Shown: positions 35,041 through 42,940 of the stretch, piece by piece
Layout: each line of letters opens with the position of its first letter
Position numbering within the stretch: position 1 is the stretch's first letter
NCBI GenBank assembly: GCA_964502525.1
Contig: CAZCXH010000006.1
Location: forward strand, 1 to 60,281
DNA length: 60,281 nt
From: DATLYB01 sp964502525
GTDB lineage: Bacteria; Bacteroidota; Bacteroidia; Chitinophagales; CAIOSU01
Direction of reading: 5' to 3'
Notes under the pieces: model-generated
What the model was told of the DNA's origin: nothing
What the model saw: only the letters and a program-made list of their open reading frames with translations
Databases searched by the model: none
Translations under genes and position numbers: made by a program

Positions 35041-35992
35041 AAAGTTTAAGATATCGGTGCTGATGCCTGCCTATAATGTTGAGAAATACGTTGGCAAGGC
35101 AATTGAAACTATCCTGAATCAAACTTACAGGAACATAGAACTGCTCGTGATGGATGACGCTTCAAAAGACAAGACGGTGAAAGTCATTCAATCATTTAAA
35201 GATTCCCGCCTGAAGTTTTTCCGGAACGAAGAAAACACCGGCTATCTCAAAACCTGCAACAAGCTGTTCGACATTGCAACCGGTGAATTCATCACCTTCC
35301 AGGATGCGGATGATTATTCCGACACGCGCAGGCTCGAAATGCAAATGGCTGAGTTTGAAAGGGACGCCCAACTTGCCGTTTGCGGCACCAACCTCACCGC
35401 CCTGCACGATGATGGAACGCTGATGTTTTGCACTAACTTCTTCTGCAATATGGAAGATATACAAAAACACATGCTCGAAGGATATTATTCGGTGATTCCA
35501 AATTCTTTTTTATTCAAGAGGGAAGTTTTGACGACCGTTGGAAAATACAACGAGTTCTGGAACCGCATTGGCGCGGAAGATTACTATTGGACCTGGCTCA
35601 TCATGGAAAGATACAAACTCATTAACATCAAGCCGGCTGTTTATTACTACCGCTATAATCCCAATAGCGTTGGCGGCAACTGGAGTGACCAGCCGAGGAA
35701 AAAGCATACCGCCAAAATATTGCAATACCTGCTGAAACAAAGAAGCAATACCGGCACCGACCCGGTCGAGCAAAACGAAATTGGGACCATGGAAGCCCAA
35801 ATCCACGAATGGGAGAAGCCTTACCAGGACGATCCGTCCTTATTTTACCGTGAGCTGGCGCGCAGGGACTTTTATATGGGCAACAAGAGAAAAGCCCTCA
35901 AACTGATGGGAAATGCCATACGCGAGCAGCCGTTCAGGATTTTAAACTATAAAGATTTTTTATATTACCTGCGAACCAGACCGGTTGTTTGA
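35033..35992 (+). CDS. Glycosyltransferase family 2
   Basis: A protein of 319 aa from a GTG start that overlaps the upstream gene by 8 bp. The GT-A fold starts with ISVLMPAYNVEKYVGKAIETILNQTYRNIELLVMDDASKD, followed by the DxD-type motif FITFQDADDYSDTRRLEMQ. It adds a sugar from a nucleotide-sugar donor to a growing glycan, most likely for lipopolysaccharide or exopolysaccharide at the inner membrane's cytoplasmic face. The acceptor is unknown. Confidence 0.9.
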   Translation: MSEKFKISVLMPAYNVEKYVGKAIETILNQTYRNIELLVMDDASKDKTVKVIQSFKDSRLKFFRNEENTGYLKTCNKLFDIATGEFITFQDADDYSDTRRLEMQMAEFERDAQLAVCGTNLTALHDDGTLMFCTNFFCNMEDIQKHMLEGYYSVIPNSFLFKREVLTTVGKYNEFWNRIGAEDYYWTWLIMERYKLINIKPAVYYYRYNPNSVGGNWSDQPRKKHTAKILQYLLKQRSNTGTDPVEQNEIGTMEAQIHEWEKPYQDDPSLFYRELARRDFYMGNKRKALKLMGNAIREQPFRILNYKDFLYYLRTRPVV

Positions 35993-36019
35993 AATCTTTA
36001 TAACTTTCCTTATTAAAGA

Positions 36020-36706
36020 ATGATCAATCCTTTTTCGCGCAGCAGGAAGAGCGCTTTTCATAAAACTTCATATTCACAATGCGGAGAAGATCTCATTGTG
36101 AAATATGTTTTTGATGCCGTGGGTATTGCGAATCCCGTTTACATTGACATCGGTGCGCATCATCCATTCAGGCTTAATAATACCGCCCTGCTCTATGAAA
36201 GCGGGAGCAGGGGAATAAACGTGGAACCTGACCCTGAATTATTCAGACCATTCCCCTCCGAGCGCCCGCATGACGTCAACCTGAATATCGGAATAGGAAT
36301 CGAACCGGGAGAAGCGGATTTTTACGTGATGAACGCTCCAACCCTGAACACGTTTTCAAAAGAAGCCGCTGAGAAATGCGAGAAGGAAACTCAGTACAAA
36401 ATAAGGAAAATAGTAAAAATCAAAGCTGATACCTATTCCAACCTGGTGACCCGGCATCTCCACGGACAACCACCGGATTTTCTTTCTGTTGACGTGGAAG
36501 GATTGGATGAAACGCTTATTAAAAATATTAACTTCAAACATGAAGCTCCGAAAGTGATCTGCGTTGAAACAATAACTTTCTCAGAAAGGGGAAGGGGCGT
36601 AAAGCAAACGGGCATTATTGCGTTCCTCCAATCTGAAGGCTATATTTATTATGCCGACACCAACATCAATAGCATCTTTGTTCTGAAGTCGCTGTGGGAA
36701 AAGTAG
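36020..36706 (+). CDS. FkbM-family methyltransferase
   Basis: A protein of 228 aa. It carries the SAM-binding start of FkbM enzymes (SYSQCGEDLIVKYVF, VYIDIGAHHPFRLNNTALLYESGSRGINVEPDPELF) and the later DFLSVDVEGLDETLIKNINF. FkbM enzymes methylate hydroxyl groups, often on sugars of surface polysaccharides. It stands 27 bp after the GT2 gene and is likely co-transcribed. Confidence 0.9.
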   Translation: MINPFSRSRKSAFHKTSYSQCGEDLIVKYVFDAVGIANPVYIDIGAHHPFRLNNTALLYESGSRGINVEPDPELFRPFPSERPHDVNLNIGIGIEPGEADFYVMNAPTLNTFSKEAAEKCEKETQYKIRKIVKIKADTYSNLVTRHLHGQPPDFLSVDVEGLDETLIKNINFKHEAPKVICVETITFSERGRGVKQTGIIAFLQSEGYIYYADTNINSIFVLKSLWEK

Positions 36707-36744
36707 CTCCTTTTAATCTTTAGCTGTAATAATCGGCTCCTCTG

Positions 36745-37518
36745 ATGAAAGTAAATGACGTTTTGTCCTTTTTGGGGTTCTCTTATAGAACTGCCGCAGA
36801 TAATATAACCGGTCTGAGGTTTTTCCTGAGGGATTTGAGAAAATTGAAAAAGCAACTGGAAGGAGACAAACAATTTCCAATTACCAGATGGCTCCCAATA
36901 TTGAATGAGCGCTACTCTCCGGGAGGCACACTGTCCGGACACTATTTTCACCAGGATCTTCTTATAGCAAAAAAAATCTATCAAAATCGCCCCGTCAGGC
37001 ACGTTGACATCGGCTCCCGAACAGACGGCTTCGTAGCGCATGTTGCGGCTTTCAGGGAAATTGAAATAATTGACATCAGGCAGGTTGCCTGCAAAGTTCC
37101 AAACATCAGGTTCATTCAAGCTGATTTCATGAACCTCCAACCTGACCTTATTGATTACACCGACTCCATTTCAAGCCTGCACGCGATCGAGCATTTCGGA
37201 TTAGGAAGATACAACGATCCCATTGACGCCTACGGACACGTCAAAGGACTCAATAATATTTACAGCGTATTAAAAAGGGGAGGCAGATTTTATTTCTCAG
37301 CTCCCATTGGTACGCAACGCATTGAGTTCAATGGTCAGCGCGTTTTCAGCATTAGCTATCTTTTGAAATTGTTTGAAGAAAAATATCGTTTAGATACATT
37401 TTCATTTGTTGACGATAATGGAAACCTTCATGAAAGCGTAGCGCTTACAGATATGGGCGTTGCACGAAACTTCGGATGCCACTATGGCTGCGGGATATTC
37501 GAATTCACCAAGCTTTAG
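36745..37518 (+). CDS. DUF268-type SAM-dependent methyltransferase-like protein
   Basis: A protein of 257 aa. The central part has VRHVDIGSRTDGFVAHVAAF (SAM-binding loop), EIIDIRQVACKVPNIRFIQADFMNL and SISSLHAIEHFGLGRYNDPIDAYGHVKGLNNIYSVLKRGGRFYFS, the DUF268 pattern. Likely modifies a surface glycan, judged by its neighbours. 38 bp after the FkbM gene. Confidence 0.82.
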   Translation: MKVNDVLSFLGFSYRTAADNITGLRFFLRDLRKLKKQLEGDKQFPITRWLPILNERYSPGGTLSGHYFHQDLLIAKKIYQNRPVRHVDIGSRTDGFVAHVAAFREIEIIDIRQVACKVPNIRFIQADFMNLQPDLIDYTDSISSLHAIEHFGLGRYNDPIDAYGHVKGLNNIYSVLKRGGRFYFSAPIGTQRIEFNGQRVFSISYLLKLFEEKYRLDTFSFVDDNGNLHESVALTDMGVARNFGCHYGCGIFEFTKL

Positions 37519-37536
37519 TTAAACCGGTTCTGAAAG

Positions 37537-37884
37537 TTACAAGTGCATCTTCTCCTTCTTCGCAAGAAGCTGCTCCTTCGTTTCAACATGATCGGGATCG
37601 GGAACGCAGCAGTCAACCGGGCATACGGCAGCGCACTGAGGCTCCTCGTGGAAGCCGGTACATTCGGTGCATTTCTCGGGAGTGATATAATAGTAGTCGT
37701 TGGAAATCGGTGGTTGTTTCTGCTCTGAGTCAACAGTTGTTCCATCCGATAGCACAACAGGTCCTTTCACGGTGGTGCCATCGGCAAAAGCCCATTCAAC
37801 GCCACCTTCGTAAATCGCATTATTCGGACACTCCGGCTCGCACGCGCCACAGTTGATGCATTCTTCAGTGATCTTGATTGCCAT
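37537..37884 (-). CDS. Ferredoxin-like 4Fe-4S dicluster protein
   Basis: A protein of 115 aa from ATG 37884. It has a first cluster motif CINCGACEPECPN near the N-terminus and a second one spread over CTECTGFHEEPQCAAVCPVDCCV, with a long insert between. It transfers electrons in the cytoplasm. In Bacteroidota this gene is often next to the LuxC-like reductase that is divergent here, with overlapping promoters, which suggests they share a pathway. Confidence 0.9.
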   Translation of the reverse strand: MAIKITEECINCGACEPECPNNAIYEGGVEWAFADGTTVKGPVVLSDGTTVDSEQKQPPISNDYYYITPEKCTECTGFHEEPQCAAVCPVDCCVPDPDHVETKEQLLAKKEKMHL

Positions 37885-37902
37885 GTTGGGGTATGCTTTG
37901 GT

Positions 37903-37910
37903 TAAATTTG
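37903..37910 (+). promoter_or_regulatory. -7 box TAAATTTG for the LuxC-like gene
   Basis: An exact TAnnTTTG match 30 bp before the start codon, with a TTG 22 bp upstream as possible -33 element. It lies within the 50-bp divergent gap and overlaps the opposing promoter's transcribed region. Confidence 0.5.
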
Positions 37911-37917
37911 TCGCGCC

Positions 37918-37925
37918 CAAAATTA
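37918..37925 (-). promoter_or_regulatory. -7 box TAATTTTG (minus strand) for the ferredoxin gene
   Basis: An exact TAnnTTTG match on the minus strand (plus-strand CAAAATTA), giving a start near 37911 and a leader of about 27 nt. The two opposing -7 boxes are only 7 bp apart, so both promoters cannot be occupied at once. Confidence 0.5.
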
Positions 37926-37940
37926 TAAATAATATTGACA

Positions 37941-38978
37941 GTGGCGAGCGGAATTTTGAAAGCAGAAGCAGGTTTGAAGCAGCGCATCACAGCGCTTTCT
38001 GAACTTGGCAGGTACATTTTATCCGATCATTCCGGGCTGAAAGAAACGTTGCATAATGCATCACTCCATAACAAGTGGTTCACCGTTCCCGACATGCGTT
38101 ATGCCCTGAAAGCCATTGCAGAAAATTATCTTGATGCGGAAAAACTGAGGAATTGGATTTCAAAATATGAAATCCCGCTGAACCATCCGCGCAAGCGCAT
38201 CGGCATCGTGATGGCGGGCAATGTTCCGCTGGCAGGGTTCCATGATTTGCTTTGCGTTTTGACCACCGGAAATATTGCCGTTATCAAGATGTCGTCTAAA
38301 GACCGCCTGCTGCTGCCGCTTTTGATGACACGGCTCTGCGATATTGAGCCGGAGTTCCGCGGCACGTTTGAGTTCACCGAGCAATTGAAAGGTTTTGATG
38401 CCGTCATCGCCACCGGCAGCAATAATTCAGCACACCACTTTGAATACTACTTCGGAAAACATCCGCATATCATCCGGAAAAATCGAAACTCGGTGGCAGT
38501 GCTGACCGGCAGGGAAACAAAAGATGAACTGCTGAAGCTTGGCGATGATATCTTTCTTTATTTCGGATTGGGATGCCGCAGTGTTTCAAAGTTGCATGTT
38601 CCGAAGGATTATGATTTCAATTTCCTGTTCGAAGCGCTTCAGCCTTTTCAATCATTATTGTCTCATAACGGTTATAAAAATAATTTTGACTACAACCTCA
38701 CGCTTCATATCATGAATAAAACGCCTCATTTCAATTCCGGCTTTTTATTGCTGCAGGAAAATAAAGCTCTCTCTTCCCCTATTGCTACTTTGAATTTTGA
38801 ATATTACCGGACAATAGATGAAGTGAAAGCTGCCCTGAGATCTTGTAAAGATGATATTCAGTGCGTGGTATCAAACAGCATTGACGCGGCTGTTCCGTTC
38901 GGTGATTCCCAGAAACCGCAATTGCCGGATTATGCAGACGGGGCGGATACAATGAATTTTATTCTTTCATTGAGGTGA
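37941..38978 (+). CDS. LuxC-family acyl-CoA reductase
   Basis: A protein of 345 aa from GTG 37941 (TTG 37935 would add two residues). LuxC enzymes reduce acyl-CoA or acyl-ACP to the aldehyde with NADPH through an acyl-cysteine; the candidate active-site cysteine is in FGLGCRSVSKLHVP (C212). The NAD(P)-binding region shows RIGIVMAGNVPLAGFHDLLCVLTTGN. It is shorter than LuxC of luminous bacteria (about 480 aa). Its true substrate in Bacteroidota is not known to me. Divergent from the ferredoxin gene. Confidence 0.87.
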   Translation: MASGILKAEAGLKQRITALSELGRYILSDHSGLKETLHNASLHNKWFTVPDMRYALKAIAENYLDAEKLRNWISKYEIPLNHPRKRIGIVMAGNVPLAGFHDLLCVLTTGNIAVIKMSSKDRLLLPLLMTRLCDIEPEFRGTFEFTEQLKGFDAVIATGSNNSAHHFEYYFGKHPHIIRKNRNSVAVLTGRETKDELLKLGDDIFLYFGLGCRSVSKLHVPKDYDFNFLFEALQPFQSLLSHNGYKNNFDYNLTLHIMNKTPHFNSGFLLLQENKALSSPIATLNFEYYRTIDEVKAALRSCKDDIQCVVSNSIDAAVPFGDSQKPQLPDYADGADTMNFILSLR

Positions 38979-39013
38979 TGCCCCCCTTTATGGGTTTTAT
39001 CCCGCTTTGAGCA

Positions 39014-39021
39014 TAATTTTG
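39014..39021 (+). promoter_or_regulatory. Possible -7 box TAATTTTG for the peroxiredoxin gene
   Basis: An exact TAnnTTTG match 81 bp before the ATG; a leader of about 75 nt would result. No convincing -33 element. Confidence 0.35.
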
Positions 39022-39102
39022 AAGAATTCCATGCTTAATGCAACTAAAATCTACAAGAGGCTGTTGCATGGCATATTTCATAACCCAAAAACAAACTGAT
39101 TT

Positions 39103-39732
39103 ATGGCATTAGTAGGAAAAAAAGCGCCTGCATTCAAGGCAACTGCCGTTGTGAACGGCAGCGAATTTGTAGAGAACTTTTCCCTCGAGCAATACAAAGG
39201 GAAAAGCTATGTGATTTTCTTCTTTTACCCCATGGATTTCACTTTCGTGTGTCCCACGGAGATCCATGCCTTCCAGGAAAGGCTGAAGGAATTTGAGAAG
39301 CTTGGCGTGAAAGTAGTGGGTTGCTCTGTTGACTCGCACCACTCGCACTGGGCATGGCTGCAAACCCCGAAAGATCAGGGCGGCATTGAAGGGGTGACTT
39401 ATCCGCTTGTTGCGGATTTTTCAAAAACCATATCCATGAATTATGGCGTGCTTGCCGGAGAGTATGACACCGATGAAGACGGCAACGTGGTGTTTACAGG
39501 CGCTCCGCAGGCATACCGCGGCTTGTTCCTCATTGACAAAAAAGGTATTGTCCGTCATGAACTGGTTAACGACATGCCTTTGGGCAGAAATGTTGATGAA
39601 GCCATCAGGATCGTGAAGGCGCTTCAATTCAATGAAGAAAAAGGTGAAGTCTGCCCCGCTAACTGGGAGGAAGGCAAGGAAGGGATGAAAGCAACGCATG
39701 AAGGCGTAGCGGAGTACCTCGCTGCACACTAA
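39103..39732 (+). CDS. Typical 2-Cys peroxiredoxin (Prx1/AhpC family)
   Basis: A protein of 209 aa. The peroxidatic cysteine C50 lies in FYPMDFTFVCPTE and the resolving cysteine C184 in GEVCPANW. It reduces hydrogen peroxide and alkyl peroxides in the cytoplasm, using thioredoxin as electron donor. Length and ends match the Prx1 type more than E. coli AhpC (187 aa). A heptamer repeat and hairpin separate it from the convergent kdsB. Confidence 0.94.
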   Translation: MALVGKKAPAFKATAVVNGSEFVENFSLEQYKGKSYVIFFFYPMDFTFVCPTEIHAFQERLKEFEKLGVKVVGCSVDSHHSHWAWLQTPKDQGGIEGVTYPLVADFSKTISMNYGVLAGEYDTDEDGNVVFTGAPQAYRGLFLIDKKGIVRHELVNDMPLGRNVDEAIRIVKALQFNEEKGEVCPANWEEGKEGMKATHEGVAEYLAAH

Positions 39733-39735
39733 CAT

Positions 39736-39794
39736 AGTTTGAAGTTTAGAGTTTGAAGTTTGGAGTCTGGGTGACTTCAAACTTCAAACTTCAA
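39736..39794. repeat. Heptamer repeats forming a hairpin between peroxiredoxin and kdsB
   Basis: Five 7-bp units (AGTTTGA, AGTTTAG, AGTTTGA, AGTTTGG, AGTCTGG; 39736-39770) are followed by three complementary units ACTTCAA (39774-39794). A 17-bp stem with one mismatch forms between 39751-39767 and 39773-39789. The last codons and stop of kdsB are made of these repeats. It may end transcription from both sides. Confidence 0.75.
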
Positions 39795-40487
39795 ACCATT
39801 CAATATCCTCTCCAAATCATCGGGCGTATCAACAGCGGGCGTTTCGCACGCGGTTTCTTTTACTTTTATTTTATATCCGTTCTCCATCCAGCGCAGTTGT
39901 TCAAGCGAATGTATTTTTTCAAGGGGAGAAGGCGGGAGTTGTGCGATTTCTTTTAATACAGCGGCTTTATAACCGTAAATGCCGATATGCCTGAATGAAG
40001 CATTCTCCTTTGAAATCAATTTCCGGCTGAAACCAACCGCCTCTGTATTTTTAACTACTACCTTCACGATAGAAGCATTCTCCAATTCTTCCCGGTTTGT
40101 AATCTGCTTCACCAGCGTGGCGATTTGTGCGCCTTCGTTCAAACATTCAGCCACCAAATCAATCTGCGCGGGCTGAATGAAAGGCTCGTCACCTTGAATG
40201 TTTATTACAGCATCGTATTCCCCTTGTATCAGCGACAGCGCCTCTGCGCAACGCTCGGTTCCGTTTTGATGCCTCGATGAAGTCATCACCACCGCTCCGC
40301 CAAACCCTTTCACATGATTGAAAATCCTCTCGTCATCGGTTGCAACCGCCACTTTTGCAAGCGACTGCGATTTGGACGCTTGCTCATAAACCCGCTGAAT
40401 CATGCTTTTCCCTTTGATGATGACAAGCGGCTTGCCGGGAAATCTGGCAGAACCGTAACGCGATGGGATGATGCCGAGAATAATCAA
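39777..40487 (-). CDS. kdsB: 3-deoxy-manno-octulosonate cytidylyltransferase
   Basis: A protein of 236 aa. It makes CMP-Kdo from CTP and Kdo for lipid A core synthesis. Motifs: IIPSRYGSARFPGKPL (nucleotide binding), VATDDERI, SSRHQNGTERCAEA, INIQGDEPFI and the C-terminal ETPAVDTPDDLERI. The start is TTG; an in-frame stop lies just upstream and there is no ATG. The last residues (KFEV) are coded by the ACTTCAA heptamer repeat, so the natural C-terminus has been replaced or extended by the repeat. Confidence 0.93.
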   Translation of the reverse strand: MIILGIIPSRYGSARFPGKPLVIIKGKSMIQRVYEQASKSQSLAKVAVATDDERIFNHVKGFGGAVVMTSSRHQNGTERCAEALSLIQGEYDAVINIQGDEPFIQPAQIDLVAECLNEGAQIATLVKQITNREELENASIVKVVVKNTEAVGFSRKLISKENASFRHIGIYGYKAAVLKEIAQLPPSPLEKIHSLEQLRWMENGYKIKVKETACETPAVDTPDDLERILNGLKFEV

Positions 40488-40509
40488 GGTTAATGTCTAA
40501 TGTTCAAAG

Positions 40510-40614
40510 TTATACCAAGAGTAGTCGAATTTCCGGAGGAAAGAGACGTACTCTTGGTTAATACCAACCATTCTACAGTTCAATTGTTCGAAAACCTGAG
40601 TTGTTTCGGTATAA
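40510..40614. repeat. MITE, family TTATACC...GGTATAA (105 bp)
   Basis: Nearly identical (about 7 differences) to the element at 42831-42934. Ends TTATACC / GGTATAA. A perfect 10-bp inner stem pairs ACCAAGAGTA with TACTCTTGGT and continues inside as GTC..TTTCC / GGAAA..GAC. The right part is AAAACCTGAG plus TTGTTTCGG. It lies upstream of the paraoxonase gene. Confidence 0.85.
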
Positions 40615-40659
40615 CTTTAGACTTTATCTGTTAGACGTAAGATTGGTCTTTGATCTTTT

Positions 40660-40701
40660 GACCAATGACCAACGACCAATGACCAATGACCAACGACCAT
40701 T
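40660..40701. repeat. Six tandem heptamers GACCAAT/GACCAAC
   Basis: Units GACCAAT, GACCAAC, GACCAAT, GACCAAT, GACCAAC, GACCATT follow each other without gaps, 17 bp before the paraoxonase ATG. They would lie in its leader. Confidence 0.85.
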
Positions 40702-40718
40702 AGACTTTAAACTTATCC

Positions 40719-41774
40719 ATGAAAAGAGTTCTTTTAATAGCAGGAATTACGATGCTGCTGATTGCCGGCTTTGTCGTCAATACTTTGAAGGATGCCGGTG
40801 AATTCAAAAAGATAGAGCCGCATTTTAACGGATCGGTCAGCAAGATTTCCGGAATTGTTGGAGGAGAAGACATTACCATTGATCACGAGAAGCGCATTGC
40901 CTACATCAGCGCTGATGACCGTTTTGCAACTTTGAACGGACGGAAGGGGCTTGGAGGGTTTTACGCACTTTATCTTGATAGTCCGGCACGATCTCCGATA
41001 TTAGTGAAGCGGACTCCTGAAAACGAAATCCATCCGCATGGAATATCGTACTTCAAAACTCCCGGAGGACAAGCATACCTCTATGCGGTGGATCACACAG
41101 GAGGACGACATTCCATCCTCCTTTTTCAGTTCCTTGATGATACCACCCTCTCGCTGCTCCGGACTTTTGCAGACTCGCCTCTCATCATCAGCCCCAATGA
41201 TGTGGCTGCCGTTGACGAGCACCGTTTCTTCTTCACCAACGACCACGGTTCACACTCCAAACTTGGCAAGACATTCGAAGAATATCTGCAACTGGCAAAA
41301 TCAAACGTAGTTTATTTTGACGGCAAAGAATTTTCCATTGCGGCTGAAAAACTCGCTTATGCCAATGGCATCAACATCAGCCGCGACAGGAGGGAACTGT
41401 ATGTGGCGGCTTGCATCGGGAAACGCATTCTCGTTTACGACCATGAAATTTCAAGCGGCAAGCTTTCATTTAAAAAAGAAATAAACTTAAATACAGGAGT
41501 GGATAACATAGAACTGGATGAAAGCGGTAACCTGTGGGTGGCTTGTCATCCGCAGTTGCTGACATTTGTAAAACACGCCAAAGACACCAGCAGGCTTGCG
41601 CCTTCGCAGGTCATAAAGATTAAAAAAGAGAGCAATGGGAATTTTATACTCGAAGAAATTTATTTAAACCAAGGCGAAGAAATTTCCGCTTCGAGCGTTG
41701 CGGCAGTCGCGGGAAACACCCTGTTGATAGGCGCTGTGCTTGACAACCATATTTTACGCTGCGAACTGCGCTGA
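40719..41774 (+). CDS. Serum paraoxonase/arylesterase-like lactonase
   Basis: A protein of 351 aa with an uncleaved N-terminal anchor (MKRVLLIAGITMLLIAGFVV). It aligns by eye with animal paraoxonase over its full length. The calcium ligands of human PON1 are all found at near-constant offset: E50-D51 (GGED), N160-D161 (SPND), N216 (YANGIN) and D262-N263 (GVDN). The histidine pair of the PON1 active site is H107 (HPHGIS) and H126 (VDHTGG). It is expected to be a six-bladed propeller hydrolysing lactones or aryl esters, anchored to a membrane and facing the periplasm. Confidence 0.88.
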   Translation: MKRVLLIAGITMLLIAGFVVNTLKDAGEFKKIEPHFNGSVSKISGIVGGEDITIDHEKRIAYISADDRFATLNGRKGLGGFYALYLDSPARSPILVKRTPENEIHPHGISYFKTPGGQAYLYAVDHTGGRHSILLFQFLDDTTLSLLRTFADSPLIISPNDVAAVDEHRFFFTNDHGSHSKLGKTFEEYLQLAKSNVVYFDGKEFSIAAEKLAYANGINISRDRRELYVAACIGKRILVYDHEISSGKLSFKKEINLNTGVDNIELDESGNLWVACHPQLLTFVKHAKDTSRLAPSQVIKIKKESNGNFILEEIYLNQGEEISASSVAAVAGNTLLIGAVLDNHILRCELR

Positions 41775-42800
41775 TCAAAATATTTCCACTACCGGACTTC
41801 CGTCCTCTTTCACATAGCCGCGAATCATGGCGGGAGTATTGAAGGGCATTGCGAAATTTCCCTTACTGTCAAGAACAACCATTCCTCCATCACCACCGAG
41901 CTTTTTGATTTTGTCCATTACTTCCTGGGCGGCTTTCTCCACCGGATAGTTTTTATATCTCACCAAATCGCAAACGCTGTGGGCTGCTACCGTCCTGATA
42001 AAATATTCGCCATGTCCGGTGCATGACACCGCGCAGCTTGCATTGTCAGCATAGGTGCCGCTGCCGATGATTGGGGAATCCCCTACCCTTCCGTAACGTT
42101 TGTTGGTCATGCCTCCGGTGGATGTCGCTGCAGCAAGGTTTCCGCTTTTGTCGAGTGCGACCGCGCCTACAGTTCCATACTTCTTTTCATCTGAAGCCGG
42201 AACCGCTCCTCTGCCGTCCTTGCCGTCATCCGGGTGATCCAGCTTATTTTGTTCCTGGTCTTTAATTTTTTGCCACTGCTTGTAGCGGTATTCATCAAAA
42301 AAATAAGATGTATCAACGATTTCCAATCCATGCTTTCCGGCAAACTCATCAGCGCCTTCCCCGCACATCATCACATGAGGCGATTTTTCCATCACCAACC
42401 TTGCAGCCCTGATGGGATTCTTTATTGTTTTGACTCCGCATACTGCACCGGCTTCCAGCGTGCGTCCATCCATCATGGAAGCGTCCATTTCATTGGTCCC
42501 GGCATTTGTAAAAACGGAACCCTTGCCTGCATTGAACAAAGGGCTGTCTTCCAGAATGATTATTACTTTTTCCACTGCATCAATTGCAGAGCCGCCTTTA
42601 TCGAGAATATCGTAACCCGCGAGCATTGCTTCTTTCAGTTTCTCCCTGTAAGCGGCTTCACGTTCAGGATCGTTCTTCACGATTGTCCCCGCCCCGCCCT
42701 GCACAACGAGCATGAACTGTTTCTTTTCAGCGCGATCCAAATCCATGTTTGATGATGCCAATGCGAAAATAGCAAGCGGAAGCAAAAGCGTTTTCATCAT
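41775..42800 (-). CDS. Isoaspartyl peptidase / plant-type L-asparaginase
   Basis: A protein of 341 aa with a signal peptide (about 1-18). This Ntn hydrolase cuts itself before T210 in KKYGTVGAVALD to give alpha and beta subunits; the beta subunit then removes N-terminal isoaspartyl residues or hydrolyses asparagine. Other motifs: LVVQGGAGTI, FNAGKGSVFTNAGTNEMDASMMDG, STGGMTNKRYGRVGDSPIIGSGTYAD and TGHGEYFIR. A periplasmic place is likely from the leader. It is convergent with the paraoxonase gene, with adjacent stops. Confidence 0.92.
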   Translation of the reverse strand: MMKTLLLPLAIFALASSNMDLDRAEKKQFMLVVQGGAGTIVKNDPEREAAYREKLKEAMLAGYDILDKGGSAIDAVEKVIIILEDSPLFNAGKGSVFTNAGTNEMDASMMDGRTLEAGAVCGVKTIKNPIRAARLVMEKSPHVMMCGEGADEFAGKHGLEIVDTSYFFDEYRYKQWQKIKDQEQNKLDHPDDGKDGRGAVPASDEKKYGTVGAVALDKSGNLAAATSTGGMTNKRYGRVGDSPIIGSGTYADNASCAVSCTGHGEYFIRTVAAHSVCDLVRYKNYPVEKAAQEVMDKIKKLGGDGGMVVLDSKGNFAMPFNTPAMIRGYVKEDGSPVVEIF

Positions 42801-42830
42801 TTCAATTGTAATTGTGAAATTTAGCGAAGA

Positions 42831-42934
42831 TTATACCAAGAGTAGTCGAATTTCCGAAGGAAAGAGACGTACTCTTGGTTAATACCGAACATTTCTCAGT
42901 TCAATTATTCGAAAACCTGAGTTGTTTCGGTATA
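42831..42934. repeat. MITE, family TTATACC...GGTATAA (104 bp)
   Basis: Near-identical copy of the element at 40510-40614. Its right end (GGTATA) is 6 bp before the ATG at 42941, so the whole leader of that gene is the element. The open frame of the gene extends into the element, but ATG 42941 fits the protein family better. Confidence 0.85.
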
Positions 42935-42940
42935 CAACAC

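Noticed and set aside
42875..42940. 22-residue N-terminal extension of the TIGR00725 protein from a TTG
   Set aside because: These codons lie inside the MITE and the family start (KIISVIGP) follows directly after ATG 42941.
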